Shown piece after piece: positions 55,268-63,560 of a stretch of DNA of 64,000 nt. The notes beneath the pieces were generated by a model. The model was not told the DNA's origin and made no database searches. It saw only the letters and a list, made by a program, of their open reading frames with translations. How positions within the stretch are numbered: position 1 is the first letter of the stretch; each line of letters opens with the position of its first letter. This DNA comes from Blautia pseudococcoides. GTDB lineage: Bacteria; Bacillota; Clostridia; Lachnospirales; Lachnospiraceae. The translations under genes were made by a program, and so were the position numbers. The stretch spans positions 3,141,001 through 3,205,000 of the forward strand of contig NZ_CP015405.2 in assembly GCF_001689125.2 (NCBI RefSeq), in the 5' to 3' direction.

Positions 55268-55606
55268 TTAAAGATCCGGAATATCCAGCTGTATTCCCTG
55301 ATGGATGGACGCATCAATACTTTGAAGCTGTCTGCACAGCGTAAGCTCCGCTTCTAAAAAACGGTTTACCTCCGGTATCCTGCACAGCTCATCCATCTTG
55401 CTGTCTACATCATCAATCGCATCATAGAGATTGATCTCATCACCTTCCGCCTGAATCTGATAATTCAGCTTGCGCAGTTCATCTACCTGTTCTTTCAGCC
55501 CCGGAATTGCCTTGATCTCCTCCAGAGCCGTGCAATACTGCTTGTAGACAACACCGTTCTTGATCGCATGTACCAGCTTGTCCACGCAGACGTCGATTAT
55601 ACTCAT
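55268..55606 (-). CDS. YlbF/YmcA-family protein
   Basis: 112-residue helical protein of the YlbF/YmcA family (PF06133), with ALEEIKAIPGLKEQVDELRK and MDELCRIPEVNRFLEAELTL. In B. subtilis YlbF, YmcA and YaaT form the RicAFT complex that helps RNase Y mature transcripts and influences sporulation and competence. It is four nt after the RNase J gene, consistent with a role in mRNA processing. It starts at 55606. Confidence 0.88.
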   Translation of the reverse strand: MSIIDVCVDKLVHAIKNGVVYKQYCTALEEIKAIPGLKEQVDELRKLNYQIQAEGDEINLYDAIDDVDSKMDELCRIPEVNRFLEAELTLCRQLQSIDASIHQGIQLDIPDL

Positions 55607-55610
55607 TTTC

Positions 55611-57278
55611 CTAAGCCTCCATGATAATCGGCAGGATCATGGGGTTTCTCTTAGTTCTCTTCCATAAGAATTCACCCAGGGAGTCCTTGATGACATTCTT
55701 TATTTTGCCCCAGTCTGTTATATGCTTATCCAGGCACACATCTATGGCGTCCTCCACCACGATTCTGGCCTCATCCATCAAATCTTCGGATTCCCTCACG
55801 TACACAAATCCCCGTGAGACAATATCCGGTCCTGCCAGAAGACGGCTGGAACGCTTCTCCAGAGTCAGCACCACGATCATGATACCATCCTCTGCCAGAT
55901 GCTGGCGGTCACGCAGCACGATATTTCCCACATCACCCACGCCAAGTCCGTCAACCAGGATAGCGCCTGTGCGCACTTTGCCTGTAACTTTGGCTGGCTC
56001 CTCCTCATTCAGCTCCAGCACGTCGCCGGACTGCAGGATAAACACATTTTCCTTGGGGATTCCCAAATCCAGGGCAAGTCCTGCCTGGGCTTTCAGATGA
56101 CGGTATTCACCGTGCACCGGAATGGCATATTTTGGTTTTACCAGGGAATAGATCAGTTTGATCTCTTCCTGGCAGGCATGTCCGGATACGTGGGCATCCT
56201 GGAAGATAACATCCGCACCTTTCATGCTCAGTTCATTGATAACCTTGGATACTGCCTTTTCATTGCCCGGAATGGGATTGGAACTGAAAATGATCGTATC
56301 ATTTGGTTTGATGGTCACTTTTTTATGAATACTGGCTGCCATTCTGGAGAGGGCTGCCATGGATTCGCCCTGGCTTCCCGTGGTGATCAGCGTAACCTTC
56401 TCATCCGGGTAATTCCGAAGCTGGTCAATCTCGATCAGCGTCTTGTCCGGGATCTTCAGATACCCCAGCTCAGAGGCCGTGCCGATAACGTTTACCATGC
56501 TCCGGCCCTCCACAGCCACCTTCCTGCCGTATTTGTAGGCAGAATTGATGATCTGCTGCACCCTGTCCACATTGGAGGCAAAGGTTGCGATAATGATCCT
56601 GGTGTTCTTATGTTCCGCAAATATATTGTCAAAGGTCTTTCCAACCGTGCGCTCAGACATGGTAAATCCCTTGCGCTCCGCATTGGTACTGTCGCACATC
56701 AGTGCCAGTACACCTTTCTTTCCGATTTCCGCAAACCGCTGCAGGTCAATGGCATCTCCGAATACAGGCGTGTAGTCCACTTTAAAGTCACCGGTATGCA
56801 CCACGATTCCCGCTGGGGAATAGATCGCCAGTGCGGACGCATCCTGGATGCTGTGGTTTGTCTTGATAAATTCTATACGAAAGCAGCCCAGATTAATGGA
56901 CTGTCCATGTTTGATCACTTTTCTCTTGGTACTTCTGAGCAAATTGTGCTCTTTAAATTTATTTTCGATTAATCCGATCGTAAGCTTTGTTGCATAGATG
57001 GGTATATTGATCTCCTTCATTACATAAGGAAGTGCACCGATATGGTCCTCGTGGCCATGGGTGATAACGAATCCTTTGACTTTGTCAATATTGTCCTTCA
57101 GATAAGTGATGTCCGGTATCACAAGGTCAATTCCCAGCATATCGTCCTCGGGAAATGACAGACCGCAGTCCACTACGACAATACTGTCCTCATATTCAAA
57201 GGCAGTAATATTCATTCCTATCTGTTCCAACCCGCCCAAAGGAATGATCTTCAATTTTGAGTTGTTGTTTTTTTTCAA
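55611..57278 (-). CDS. rnj: Ribonuclease J
   Basis: 555-residue metallo-beta-lactamase/beta-CASP nuclease with 5'-3' exo- and endonuclease activity on mRNA. HGHEDHIGALPYVMKEI is the zinc motif, TGDFKVDYTPVFGDAIDL and MCDSTNAERKGFTMSE are the metal and 5'-phosphate pocket, HVSGHACQEEIKLIYSLVKP is the beta-CASP block. I chose the TTG at 57278 (KKNNNSKLKIIPLGG), which has TTGGAGGAATTAAC before it; another TTG at 57305 lies inside the stop region of the DUF1292 gene. Cotranscribed with ylbF. Confidence 0.95.
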   Translation of the reverse strand: MKKNNNSKLKIIPLGGLEQIGMNITAFEYEDSIVVVDCGLSFPEDDMLGIDLVIPDITYLKDNIDKVKGFVITHGHEDHIGALPYVMKEINIPIYATKLTIGLIENKFKEHNLLRSTKRKVIKHGQSINLGCFRIEFIKTNHSIQDASALAIYSPAGIVVHTGDFKVDYTPVFGDAIDLQRFAEIGKKGVLALMCDSTNAERKGFTMSERTVGKTFDNIFAEHKNTRIIIATFASNVDRVQQIINSAYKYGRKVAVEGRSMVNVIGTASELGYLKIPDKTLIEIDQLRNYPDEKVTLITTGSQGESMAALSRMAASIHKKVTIKPNDTIIFSSNPIPGNEKAVSKVINELSMKGADVIFQDAHVSGHACQEEIKLIYSLVKPKYAIPVHGEYRHLKAQAGLALDLGIPKENVFILQSGDVLELNEEEPAKVTGKVRTGAILVDGLGVGDVGNIVLRDRQHLAEDGIMIVVLTLEKRSSRLLAGPDIVSRGFVYVRESEDLMDEARIVVEDAIDVCLDKHITDWGKIKNVIKDSLGEFLWKRTKRNPMILPIIMEA

Positions 57279-57301
57279 GTTAATTCCTCCAATTTCTCCG
57301 T

Positions 57302-57568
57302 TCAATTTTCAAATTCAATGTCCTCTAACATGGCCTCAAAGACTTTGTAAACCGCATCGTATTCCGTGTCGTCCTCCACGAACACGTAGCAGCCTTCTTC
57401 GTCGCCATCCTCTGAAATGTCCTTTAAAATATATGCTGCCGCCCCTTCATCGTCCGAATCCTCAGGGTCCACTACCAGCAGATATACGCTTCCGTTCACT
57501 CTTGTCTGTTCCAGAATCCCTAACTCCAATTCTGTTCCGTCTTCTCCATCAAAAATAATTGTCTCCAT
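57302..57568 (-). CDS. DUF1292 family acidic protein
   Basis: 88-residue, very acidic protein of the DUF1292 (YrzB) family (ETIIFDGEDGTELELGILEQ, GSVYLLVVDPEDSDDEGAAA). Function unknown. Regularly found between ruvX (yqgF) and downstream genes in Firmicutes, as here. I chose ATG 57568 (METIIFDGEDG) with AAAGGAAGAATGT upstream. Confidence 0.9.
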   Translation of the reverse strand: METIIFDGEDGTELELGILEQTRVNGSVYLLVVDPEDSDDEGAAAYILKDISEDGDEEGCYVFVEDDTEYDAVYKVFEAMLEDIEFEN

Positions 57569-57668
57569 ACATTCTTCCTTTCTGTCGTTCTTTTTACGTG
57601 CATAAACACCCAAACCCGGAAACGAGCCTTCTTTCCCTCAATAATCCAAATACGGTATCAAGCTGAAA

Positions 57669-58106
57669 TCAAACTGTACCCGGGTTTGCTTTTGCATCCA
57701 GATAGCCCTGCAAAATAAACACTGCAGCTATCATATCCACGTATTTACTTCTGTTCTCTCGCCGTACACCGCTTTCCATAAGTGTACGATTGGCCTCAAC
57801 AGTAGTCAGCCTCTCATCCCACATGACCACGGGCAGACTGCACCTTCTCTCCAGCATTTCCTTCAGCTCCAGAGACTTCTGCGCCCGTTCTCCTATGGTA
57901 TTATTCATGTTCTTGGGAAATCCAAGAACAATCTCTTCCACCTGATATTCGCTTATAAGCTCCTCTATCCGGCGAAGGGATTTTCTGAGTTTATTTTCAT
58001 CTTCCCGACGGATAATTTCGATTCCCTGGGCAGTAAGACCCAGAGGGTCGCTGATCGCCACCCCTATTGTCTTAGAGCCATAGTCAAGTCCCATGATCCT
58101 CATCAT
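57669..58106 (-). CDS. ruvX: RuvX/YqgF Holliday junction resolvase-like nuclease
   Basis: 145-residue RNase H-fold nuclease. [40 protein letters not shown] and [12 protein letters not shown] carry the catalytic acids. In E. coli the homologue matures the 16S 5' end; the resolvase role is by fold. Its start overlaps the ireB stop (TGATG). An in-frame ATG four codons on is possible. Confidence 0.93.
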
Positions 58107-58378
58107 CAGTCACGCTTCCAGGATTCGTTCTTGATATATTCCTTCAAAAGCTCCTCCACTAACTCATCACGCTCTACTTTCATGATGGTGCTTCTGGCAC
58201 CTTTGTAGCTGGTGATATAAGTCGGGTCGCCGGACATAATGTATCCAACAATCTGGTTTACCGGATTATATCCTTTCTCCGCCATGGCATTGTACACCAG
58301 GTCCAGAACTTCCTTTACCCGGACTTCCGGTTCTGTCTTAACTTTGAAATACTGGGTATTTCCTAAATTATTCTCCAT
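58106..58378 (-). CDS. ireB: IreB family regulatory phosphoprotein (UPF0297)
   Basis: 90-residue protein with the conserved text [36 protein letters not shown]. In Enterococcus IreB is phosphorylated by the Stk1-type kinase IreK and affects cephalosporin resistance. Starts the ireB-ruvX-DUF1292 group that is widespread in Firmicutes. ATG 58378 follows AAGGGCGTGAGAGATT. Confidence 0.93.
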
Positions 58379-58555
58379 AATCTCTCACGCCCTTATCTAA
58401 ACTTGTAACTATTCGGGTTACCGTCCGCTCCATAAATCATCACTTACTGATAAGCTATGGGCCATTGGGTAAAACAGCCAATGAGCACGCCCGCCGCCGG
58501 ATAGTTCTCTAAACCATATCCTTATTCTAATATATCTTGAAGGGAAATTCAACCA

Positions 58556-59860
58556 TTATATTGCGCAAATAAAAACGCCATCTTCGACAAATCCGCCAAT
58601 TTTGCCAATTTTTATGCAATTCTCCAGTTTTTCTTTTGTCTCTGCCGCCACTTTTAAATACTCTCTGGTATGCCCGATCCAGTATGTTTTTCCATGGATC
58701 TCAGCTTTTTCCTCAAAGAGGATCTCCACTTCCCTGCCAAGATAAAATTCCATAAACTTCTGTTTCTGCTGTTTTCCCAGCTCGATCAGTATATGGCTTC
58801 TGGCTGCTTTTACCTGCTCCGGTATCTGTCCTTCCATCTTGTCGGCCCGGGTGCCTTCCCTTCTGGAATATTTGAAGATATGGGTCTCATAAAAGTCCGC
58901 GCTCTCTATCATGGCTCTGGATGCTTCGAAATCCTCCTCTGACTCCTGTGGAAATCCTACGATCACATCCGTGGTGAGAGCCGGATGTTCAAAATATTTC
59001 CGCAGTAGTGCACAGCCGTCCAGATATTCTTGTGCTGTATACCTTCTGTTCATGCGTTTTAAGGTGGCATCACAGCCGCTCTGCAGGGACAGGTGGAAAT
59101 GAGGACATATTTTAGATAAGCTGCTTATAGTTTTGACAAATTCTTCCGTAATAATACGGGGTTCCAAAGATCCCAGGCGAATTCTTTTCACGCCTTCGAT
59201 CTCATGGACAGACAGAATGAGCTGCAGAAGGGAATCCTCACAGTCCACGCCGTAGGAACTTAAATGGATGCCCGTAAGGACAAACTCCTGGTATCCGTTC
59301 TCCACCAGCCGCTTCACCTCGTCCACGATCTCCGGCCTTCTGCGGCTTCTCACCCGCCCTCTCACATAAGGGATAATGCAATAGCTGCAGAACTGGTTAC
59401 ATCCGTCCTGTACCTTCAGATAGGCTCTGGTGTGCTCCCCTGTGGAGGATAGCTGCAGATTCTCATATTCCACCGGATTTTTCAGGTCGATCAGTTCTTT
59501 GTCCTGGCCCTTTTCCCTGTCGTACTGCCTGAGCACTGTGAGTAAATCCTGCTTTTTGTTGTTGCCCAGCACAATGTCTATGGCCTCATCAATCTGTATC
59601 TCATCTTTTTTTGCCTGTACATAACAGCCCGCTGCCACCACTATGGCATCCGGGTTCATCTTCTTTGCCTTGTGGAGCATCTGTCTTGATTTGCGGTCAG
59701 CAATGTTTGTGACTGTACAGGTATTGATAATATATATGTCCGCTCCGGGCGCAAAAGGCACGGTCTCATACCCTGCCTGTTCCAGCATCTGCTGCATGGC
59801 CTCTAACTCGTATGCGTTGACTTTACAGCCCAGATTGTGCAATGCTACTTTCTTTTTCAT
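58556..59860 (-). CDS. mtaB: tRNA (t6A37)-C2 methylthiotransferase MtaB
   Basis: 434-residue radical-SAM enzyme that adds a methylthio group to t6A at tRNA position 37. N-terminal UPF0004 domain (VALHNLGCKVNAYELEAMQQ, NTCTVTNIADRKSRQ, AAGCYVQ) supplies three cysteines; the radical SAM cluster is CNQFCSYCIIPYVRGRVRSR; a TRAM domain ends it. This is the e-MtaB type. I chose ATG 59860 (MKKKVALHNLG) after GAGGATTAGG; the open frame upstream is not supported. Divergent from the HPr-like gene. Confidence 0.94.
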   Translation of the reverse strand: MKKKVALHNLGCKVNAYELEAMQQMLEQAGYETVPFAPGADIYIINTCTVTNIADRKSRQMLHKAKKMNPDAIVVAAGCYVQAKKDEIQIDEAIDIVLGNNKKQDLLTVLRQYDREKGQDKELIDLKNPVEYENLQLSSTGEHTRAYLKVQDGCNQFCSYCIIPYVRGRVRSRRRPEIVDEVKRLVENGYQEFVLTGIHLSSYGVDCEDSLLQLILSVHEIEGVKRIRLGSLEPRIITEEFVKTISSLSKICPHFHLSLQSGCDATLKRMNRRYTAQEYLDGCALLRKYFEHPALTTDVIVGFPQESEEDFEASRAMIESADFYETHIFKYSRREGTRADKMEGQIPEQVKAARSHILIELGKQQKQKFMEFYLGREVEILFEEKAEIHGKTYWIGHTREYLKVAAETKEKLENCIKIGKIGGFVEDGVFICAI

Positions 59861-59945
59861 CCTAATCCTCTTTATCATAAAATTCGTTAAGCGTTTTGAC
59901 GAATAGTCGTCACATTCTTTGTATTTTATTTCTCCCTTTTTTATA

Positions 59946-59974
59946 TTGACTTTTTTTGCCATAAACGGTAACAT
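59946..59974 (+). promoter_or_regulatory. Promoter of the HPr-like gene
   Basis: TTGACT (59946-59951), 17-nt spacer, TAACAT (59969-59974), 49 nt ahead of the start. Confidence 0.65.
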
Positions 59975-60023
59975 AAGTCTTGTAAGAAGCAAAAAACGGA
60001 ATAGGTAAGGGAGGATTTTTCCA

Positions 60024-60260
60024 ATGAAAACAGTAAAAATATCACTGAATTCTATCGACAAAGTAAAATCATTCGTGAATGAGATTACAAAATTTGATTA
60101 TGATTTTGATTTAGTATCCGGAAGATACGTTATCGACGCTAAGTCCATCATGGGTATCTTCAGCTTAGATTTATCAAAAGCTATTGACTTGAACATCCAT
60201 GCAGCTGATGGCGCTTTAGATGACATCTTAACTGTGTTAAAACCATATTTAGTAGACTGA
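60024..60260 (+). CDS. HPr-like protein lacking the phosphocarrier histidine
   Basis: 78-residue HPr-fold protein (PTS-HPr). In normal HPr the region GIHARPA holds the catalytic His15; here it reads NSIDKVKSF, without His or Arg. The Ser46 region is kept as DAKSIMGIFSLD (Ser41 here), the site phosphorylated by HPr kinase in Firmicutes. It therefore resembles Crh, which controls carbon catabolite repression with CcpA but cannot transfer phosphate. Monocistronic with promoter and strong terminator. Function is inference from the residue pattern. Confidence 0.88.
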   Translation: MKTVKISLNSIDKVKSFVNEITKFDYDFDLVSGRYVIDAKSIMGIFSLDLSKAIDLNIHAADGALDDILTVLKPYLVD

Positions 60261-60290
60261 TCGAGATTCATTCCGACAAAGCAACAACCG

Positions 60291-60317
60291 GGACTGCCTG
60301 AGGGCAGTCCTTTTTTT
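60291..60317 (+). terminator. Terminator of the HPr-like gene
   Basis: GGACTGCC-TGAG-GGCAGTCC (60291-60310) followed by seven T residues. Confidence 0.95.
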
Positions 60318-60456
60318 CATTTCTAGGGAAAACCCTTTGGGACAGATGCCGGAATCCCATATAGGCAATCCCCAGGCAGCCACGCGCCAGACTGCGGTTT
60401 ATGCAGTCTGTGTGCATGCTTTTGTTGCTATGAAGCCGAAAGGCTGAATAGTAACT

Positions 60457-61635
60457 TTATTCACAGATGATCGTCTCCGCTGTACCCACAGCTTCCTCCA
60501 TCATCTCTTCTATCTTCTCCCGAAGCTTTTCCTCAGAGCGTTTGATCACTTTCAGGCTTGGCTTTGTAACAGGATGTTTGGCAACAAATATGGTACAGCA
60601 GTCCTCAAAAGGCAGGATAGATGTCTCGTAAGTGTTGATCTTCAGCGCCACATCCACGATCTCCTGCTTGTCAAAGCCGATGACCGGACGGAATACAGGC
60701 ATGGTACATACCTCATTTGTAGCGGCAAGACTCTGCATGGTCTGGCTTGCCACCTGGCCGATACTCTCCCCTGTGATCAATCCCAGACAGCCGTCCTTCT
60801 TAGCAAATGCCTCCGCGATTTTCATCATATAACGGCGCATAATGATGGTCAGCTCCTCATGAGGGCATTTTTCATAAATATATAACTGAATATCCGTGAA
60901 ATTGACCACATGCAGACGGATGGGACCGCTGTAGCGTGCCACCAGTTTGGCCAGATCCACTACCTTCTGTTTTGCACGCTCACTGGTGTACGGCGGTGCG
61001 TGGAAATACACAGCGTCAATACTAACCCCGCGCTTTGCGATCATGTATCCGGCAACCGGGCTGTCAATGCCGCCTGACAGAAGGAGCATTGCCTTTCCAC
61101 CGGTTCCCACAGGCATTCCCCCCGGTCCCGGGATCACCTGGGAGTACAGATATATCTTATCCCTGATTTCCACATGGATAAACACATCCGGCTTGTGCAC
61201 ATCCACTTTCATGTTAGGGCACGCATCCAGGATGGCTCCGCCAAGCTCCGCGTTCAGCTCCATGGAATTCATGGGATAACTTTTCTTGGTTCTTCTCACA
61301 TTCATTTTGAAAGTCATGTCTTTGCTGCCGTATACTTCTTTCGTATAGGAAACCACAGCCTTTGCAAGCTCATCATACCCCTCATCCTGCAATACAACGG
61401 CAGGACAGATGCCGTAAATACCAAACACACGCTTCAGCGCTTCCACAGTCTCCTCATAATCAAATTCACTGCGGGCAAATACATAGATCCTGCCTCTTTC
61501 CTTCACCACATCAAAGGATCCGTCCACACTTTTCAGCACACGGCGGATCTGGTCCACCAGGGCGTCCTCAAAGATGTACCGGTTTTTTCCTTTGATGGCT
61601 ATCTCTGCATATTTTATTAAAAATGCTTTATACAT
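60457..61635 (-). CDS. thiI: tRNA 4-thiouridine synthase ThiI
   Basis: 392-residue enzyme that thiolates U8 of tRNA and may serve thiamine synthesis. N-terminal ferredoxin-like and THUMP domains (about 1-165), then a PP-loop ATPase with LLSGGIDSPVAGYMIAKRG (about 182). There is no C-terminal rhodanese domain, unlike E. coli ThiI, so sulfur must arrive from a partner; the cysteine desulfurase encoded 19 nt upstream is the likely donor. ATG 61635 follows GGGAAAGGAATAAG. Confidence 0.95.
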   Translation of the reverse strand: MYKAFLIKYAEIAIKGKNRYIFEDALVDQIRRVLKSVDGSFDVVKERGRIYVFARSEFDYEETVEALKRVFGIYGICPAVVLQDEGYDELAKAVVSYTKEVYGSKDMTFKMNVRRTKKSYPMNSMELNAELGGAILDACPNMKVDVHKPDVFIHVEIRDKIYLYSQVIPGPGGMPVGTGGKAMLLLSGGIDSPVAGYMIAKRGVSIDAVYFHAPPYTSERAKQKVVDLAKLVARYSGPIRLHVVNFTDIQLYIYEKCPHEELTIIMRRYMMKIAEAFAKKDGCLGLITGESIGQVASQTMQSLAATNEVCTMPVFRPVIGFDKQEIVDVALKINTYETSILPFEDCCTIFVAKHPVTKPSLKVIKRSEEKLREKIEEMMEEAVGTAETIICE

Positions 61636-61654
61636 AACTTATTCCTTTCCCTTA

Positions 61655-62809
61655 TCAATGCCTTGCATACTTCCTAAGCACAGGCAGTACGGTTCTGATC
61701 TCCTCCAGTGTATGATCCAGTTCCTCTTTTGTGGTAAACTCACTGAGGCTGAAACGTATGGCGGACTCTCTGCGTTCCTTGTCCGCGGATATAGCAGTCA
61801 AAGTGGCGCTTGCAGCCCGCTTGTGGCTGGAACAGGCGCTTCCCGCGGACACATAGATACCTTTTTCCTCCAGAGTATGCAGAAGCACTTCACTCCGCAC
61901 CCCCAGGAAGCTGGCGTTCACTATATGTGGCGCCCCGTCCTTGGGCGCAGGCCCGTTGATGACCACCCGCTCCATGGCAGACAGGTTTTCTGCCAGATAT
62001 GATTTGAGTGCTCTCAGCTTTTCTATTTTTTCCTCATGATTTTCATATACCATGCGTGCCGCAGTTCCAAGTCCCGCGATCCCCGGCACATTATCTGTAC
62101 CGGAACGCATACCCTTTTGCTGGCCGCCGCCCAGAATAAGGGGCCGGATCTTCACCTTTTCACTGACATATAAAAACCCTACGCCCTTTGGCCCGTGGAT
62201 TTTATGGCTGCTCACAGAGAGCAGGTCGATCCCGGCGCGTTTGGGATAAATTCTGTATTTTCCATAGCCCTGTATGGCATCCACATGGTATACCGTCTTA
62301 GGATTCTTCTCATGCACCAGCTTTGCCACGGCCTCCACAGGCACTACGGCTCCCACTTCGTTATTCACATACATGGTGGATACCAGGATGGTATCCGGGC
62401 GGATGGCTGCCTCCAGCTCTTCCATGGAGAGATTCCCTTTCTCATCCACAGGGATCACGGTCAGATCGTACCCCTGTTCTTTCAGCCAGTCAAGAGGTGC
62501 CGAAACCGCTGCGTGCTCAAATGATGTGGTAATGATATGCTTACCCTGACGGCAGTTGGCAAGTGCTGTGCCCACCAAAGCCCAGTTGTCTGATTCTGTT
62601 CCTCCGGAAGTGAAGAAAATCTCCTTTTCCTGTACTTTCAAGGTTTTGGCTATGGCCGCTGCTGCTTCCTTCACATACTTTTCCGCCTCCACGCCCTTTA
62701 AATGCATAGCTGACGGGTTGCCGTAATCCTCTGTCATAGTCTTCACCACAATGTCCTTTACTTCATCAAAACATTTTGTGGTGGCTGAGTTGTCCAGATA
62801 CGCTTCCAT
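61655..62809 (-). CDS. Cysteine desulfurase, NifS/IscS-like
   Basis: 384-residue PLP enzyme releasing sulfur from cysteine as persulfide. AYLDNSATTKCFDEV, FTSGGTESDNWAL, SVSSHKIHGPKGVGFLY (PLP lysine about 200) and the active Cys in VSAGSACSSHKRAAS (about 323). It precedes thiI, so it probably feeds ThiI, like NifZ in B. subtilis. ATG 62809 follows GGAGGAATAAC, one base past rsmE. Confidence 0.94.
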   Translation of the reverse strand: MEAYLDNSATTKCFDEVKDIVVKTMTEDYGNPSAMHLKGVEAEKYVKEAAAAIAKTLKVQEKEIFFTSGGTESDNWALVGTALANCRQGKHIITTSFEHAAVSAPLDWLKEQGYDLTVIPVDEKGNLSMEELEAAIRPDTILVSTMYVNNEVGAVVPVEAVAKLVHEKNPKTVYHVDAIQGYGKYRIYPKRAGIDLLSVSSHKIHGPKGVGFLYVSEKVKIRPLILGGGQQKGMRSGTDNVPGIAGLGTAARMVYENHEEKIEKLRALKSYLAENLSAMERVVINGPAPKDGAPHIVNASFLGVRSEVLLHTLEEKGIYVSAGSACSSHKRAASATLTAISADKERRESAIRFSLSEFTTKEELDHTLEEIRTVLPVLRKYARH

Positions 62810-62810
62810 G

Positions 62811-63548
62811 TTATTCCTCCAATGCAAACATCAGGACAGAGAGAACTGTAAGTCCTGCTGTCTCTGTCCGCAGAATTCTTTTTCCCAGTGTGATGGCCTT
62901 TGCTCCCATTTCCACTGCCATACGCACCTCTTCCTCGTCAAACCCGCCCTCCGGTCCAATGAAAATACCGATAGACCCGCCCGGTTCTATCTGAGCAATG
63001 ATCTCCTTAGTCTTTCTCATGCCTTCTGCCAGCTCATAGGGAAGAAGCACTATGTCCAGCTCCTTTGCCTGTTCTATCGCCTGGCTAAAACGCATGACAG
63101 GTTTTACCTCGGGCACATACATGCGTTTTGACTGCTTCGCCGCGCTGCCTGCAATGGCCTGCCAGCGGCGGATCTTGTTCTCTTCTTTTTTGCCTTCCAG
63201 CTTTACCACAGCACGCCTGGTCGCCACGGGAATGACTTCATGCACGCCGAGTTCCACAGCTTTCTGGATGATCAGTTCCATCTTATCACCTTTTGGAAGT
63301 CCCTGAAACAGATAAATTTGGGAAGGCAGCTCATACCCTGCCTCCTGCACATACATCACGTGTGCCAGGACTTCCTCTGCCCCCATCTCCTCAATGTAAC
63401 AGGCATACTCCAGATCATCACCGGAGCTTATGAGGATTTCCTCACCTGTTTTCATGCGGAGCACATTTTTTATATGGTTCACATCACTGCCCAGAATATG
63501 GATGGTATGCTCCTCCACCTGGGAAGGCTCTACGAAAAAACGGTACAT
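62811..63548 (-). CDS. rsmE: 16S rRNA (m3U1498) methyltransferase RsmE
   Basis: 245-residue SPOUT-class methyltransferase acting on U1498 of 16S rRNA. N-terminal PUA-like domain (HTIHILGSDVNHIKNVLRMK), SPOUT knot with SIGIFIGPEGGFDEEEVRMA and LGKRILRTETAGLTVLSVL. Located between prmA and the cysteine desulfurase gene; start 63548 follows TTAAGGAGCG. Confidence 0.96.
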   Translation of the reverse strand: MYRFFVEPSQVEEHTIHILGSDVNHIKNVLRMKTGEEILISSGDDLEYACYIEEMGAEEVLAHVMYVQEAGYELPSQIYLFQGLPKGDKMELIIQKAVELGVHEVIPVATRRAVVKLEGKKEENKIRRWQAIAGSAAKQSKRMYVPEVKPVMRFSQAIEQAKELDIVLLPYELAEGMRKTKEIIAQIEPGGSIGIFIGPEGGFDEEEVRMAVEMGAKAITLGKRILRTETAGLTVLSVLMFALEE

Positions 63549-63560
63549 GGATCACGCTCC

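Noticed and set aside
57279..57305. Upstream TTG as start of RNase J
   Set aside because: It falls within the stop of the DUF1292 gene and has no ribosome site; the TTG at 57278 has one and gives the family's N-terminus.
60388..60410. Hairpin as terminator of thiI
   Set aside because: A clean 8-bp stem exists, but no T-run follows on either strand and it lies about 50 nt past the stop; role unclear.
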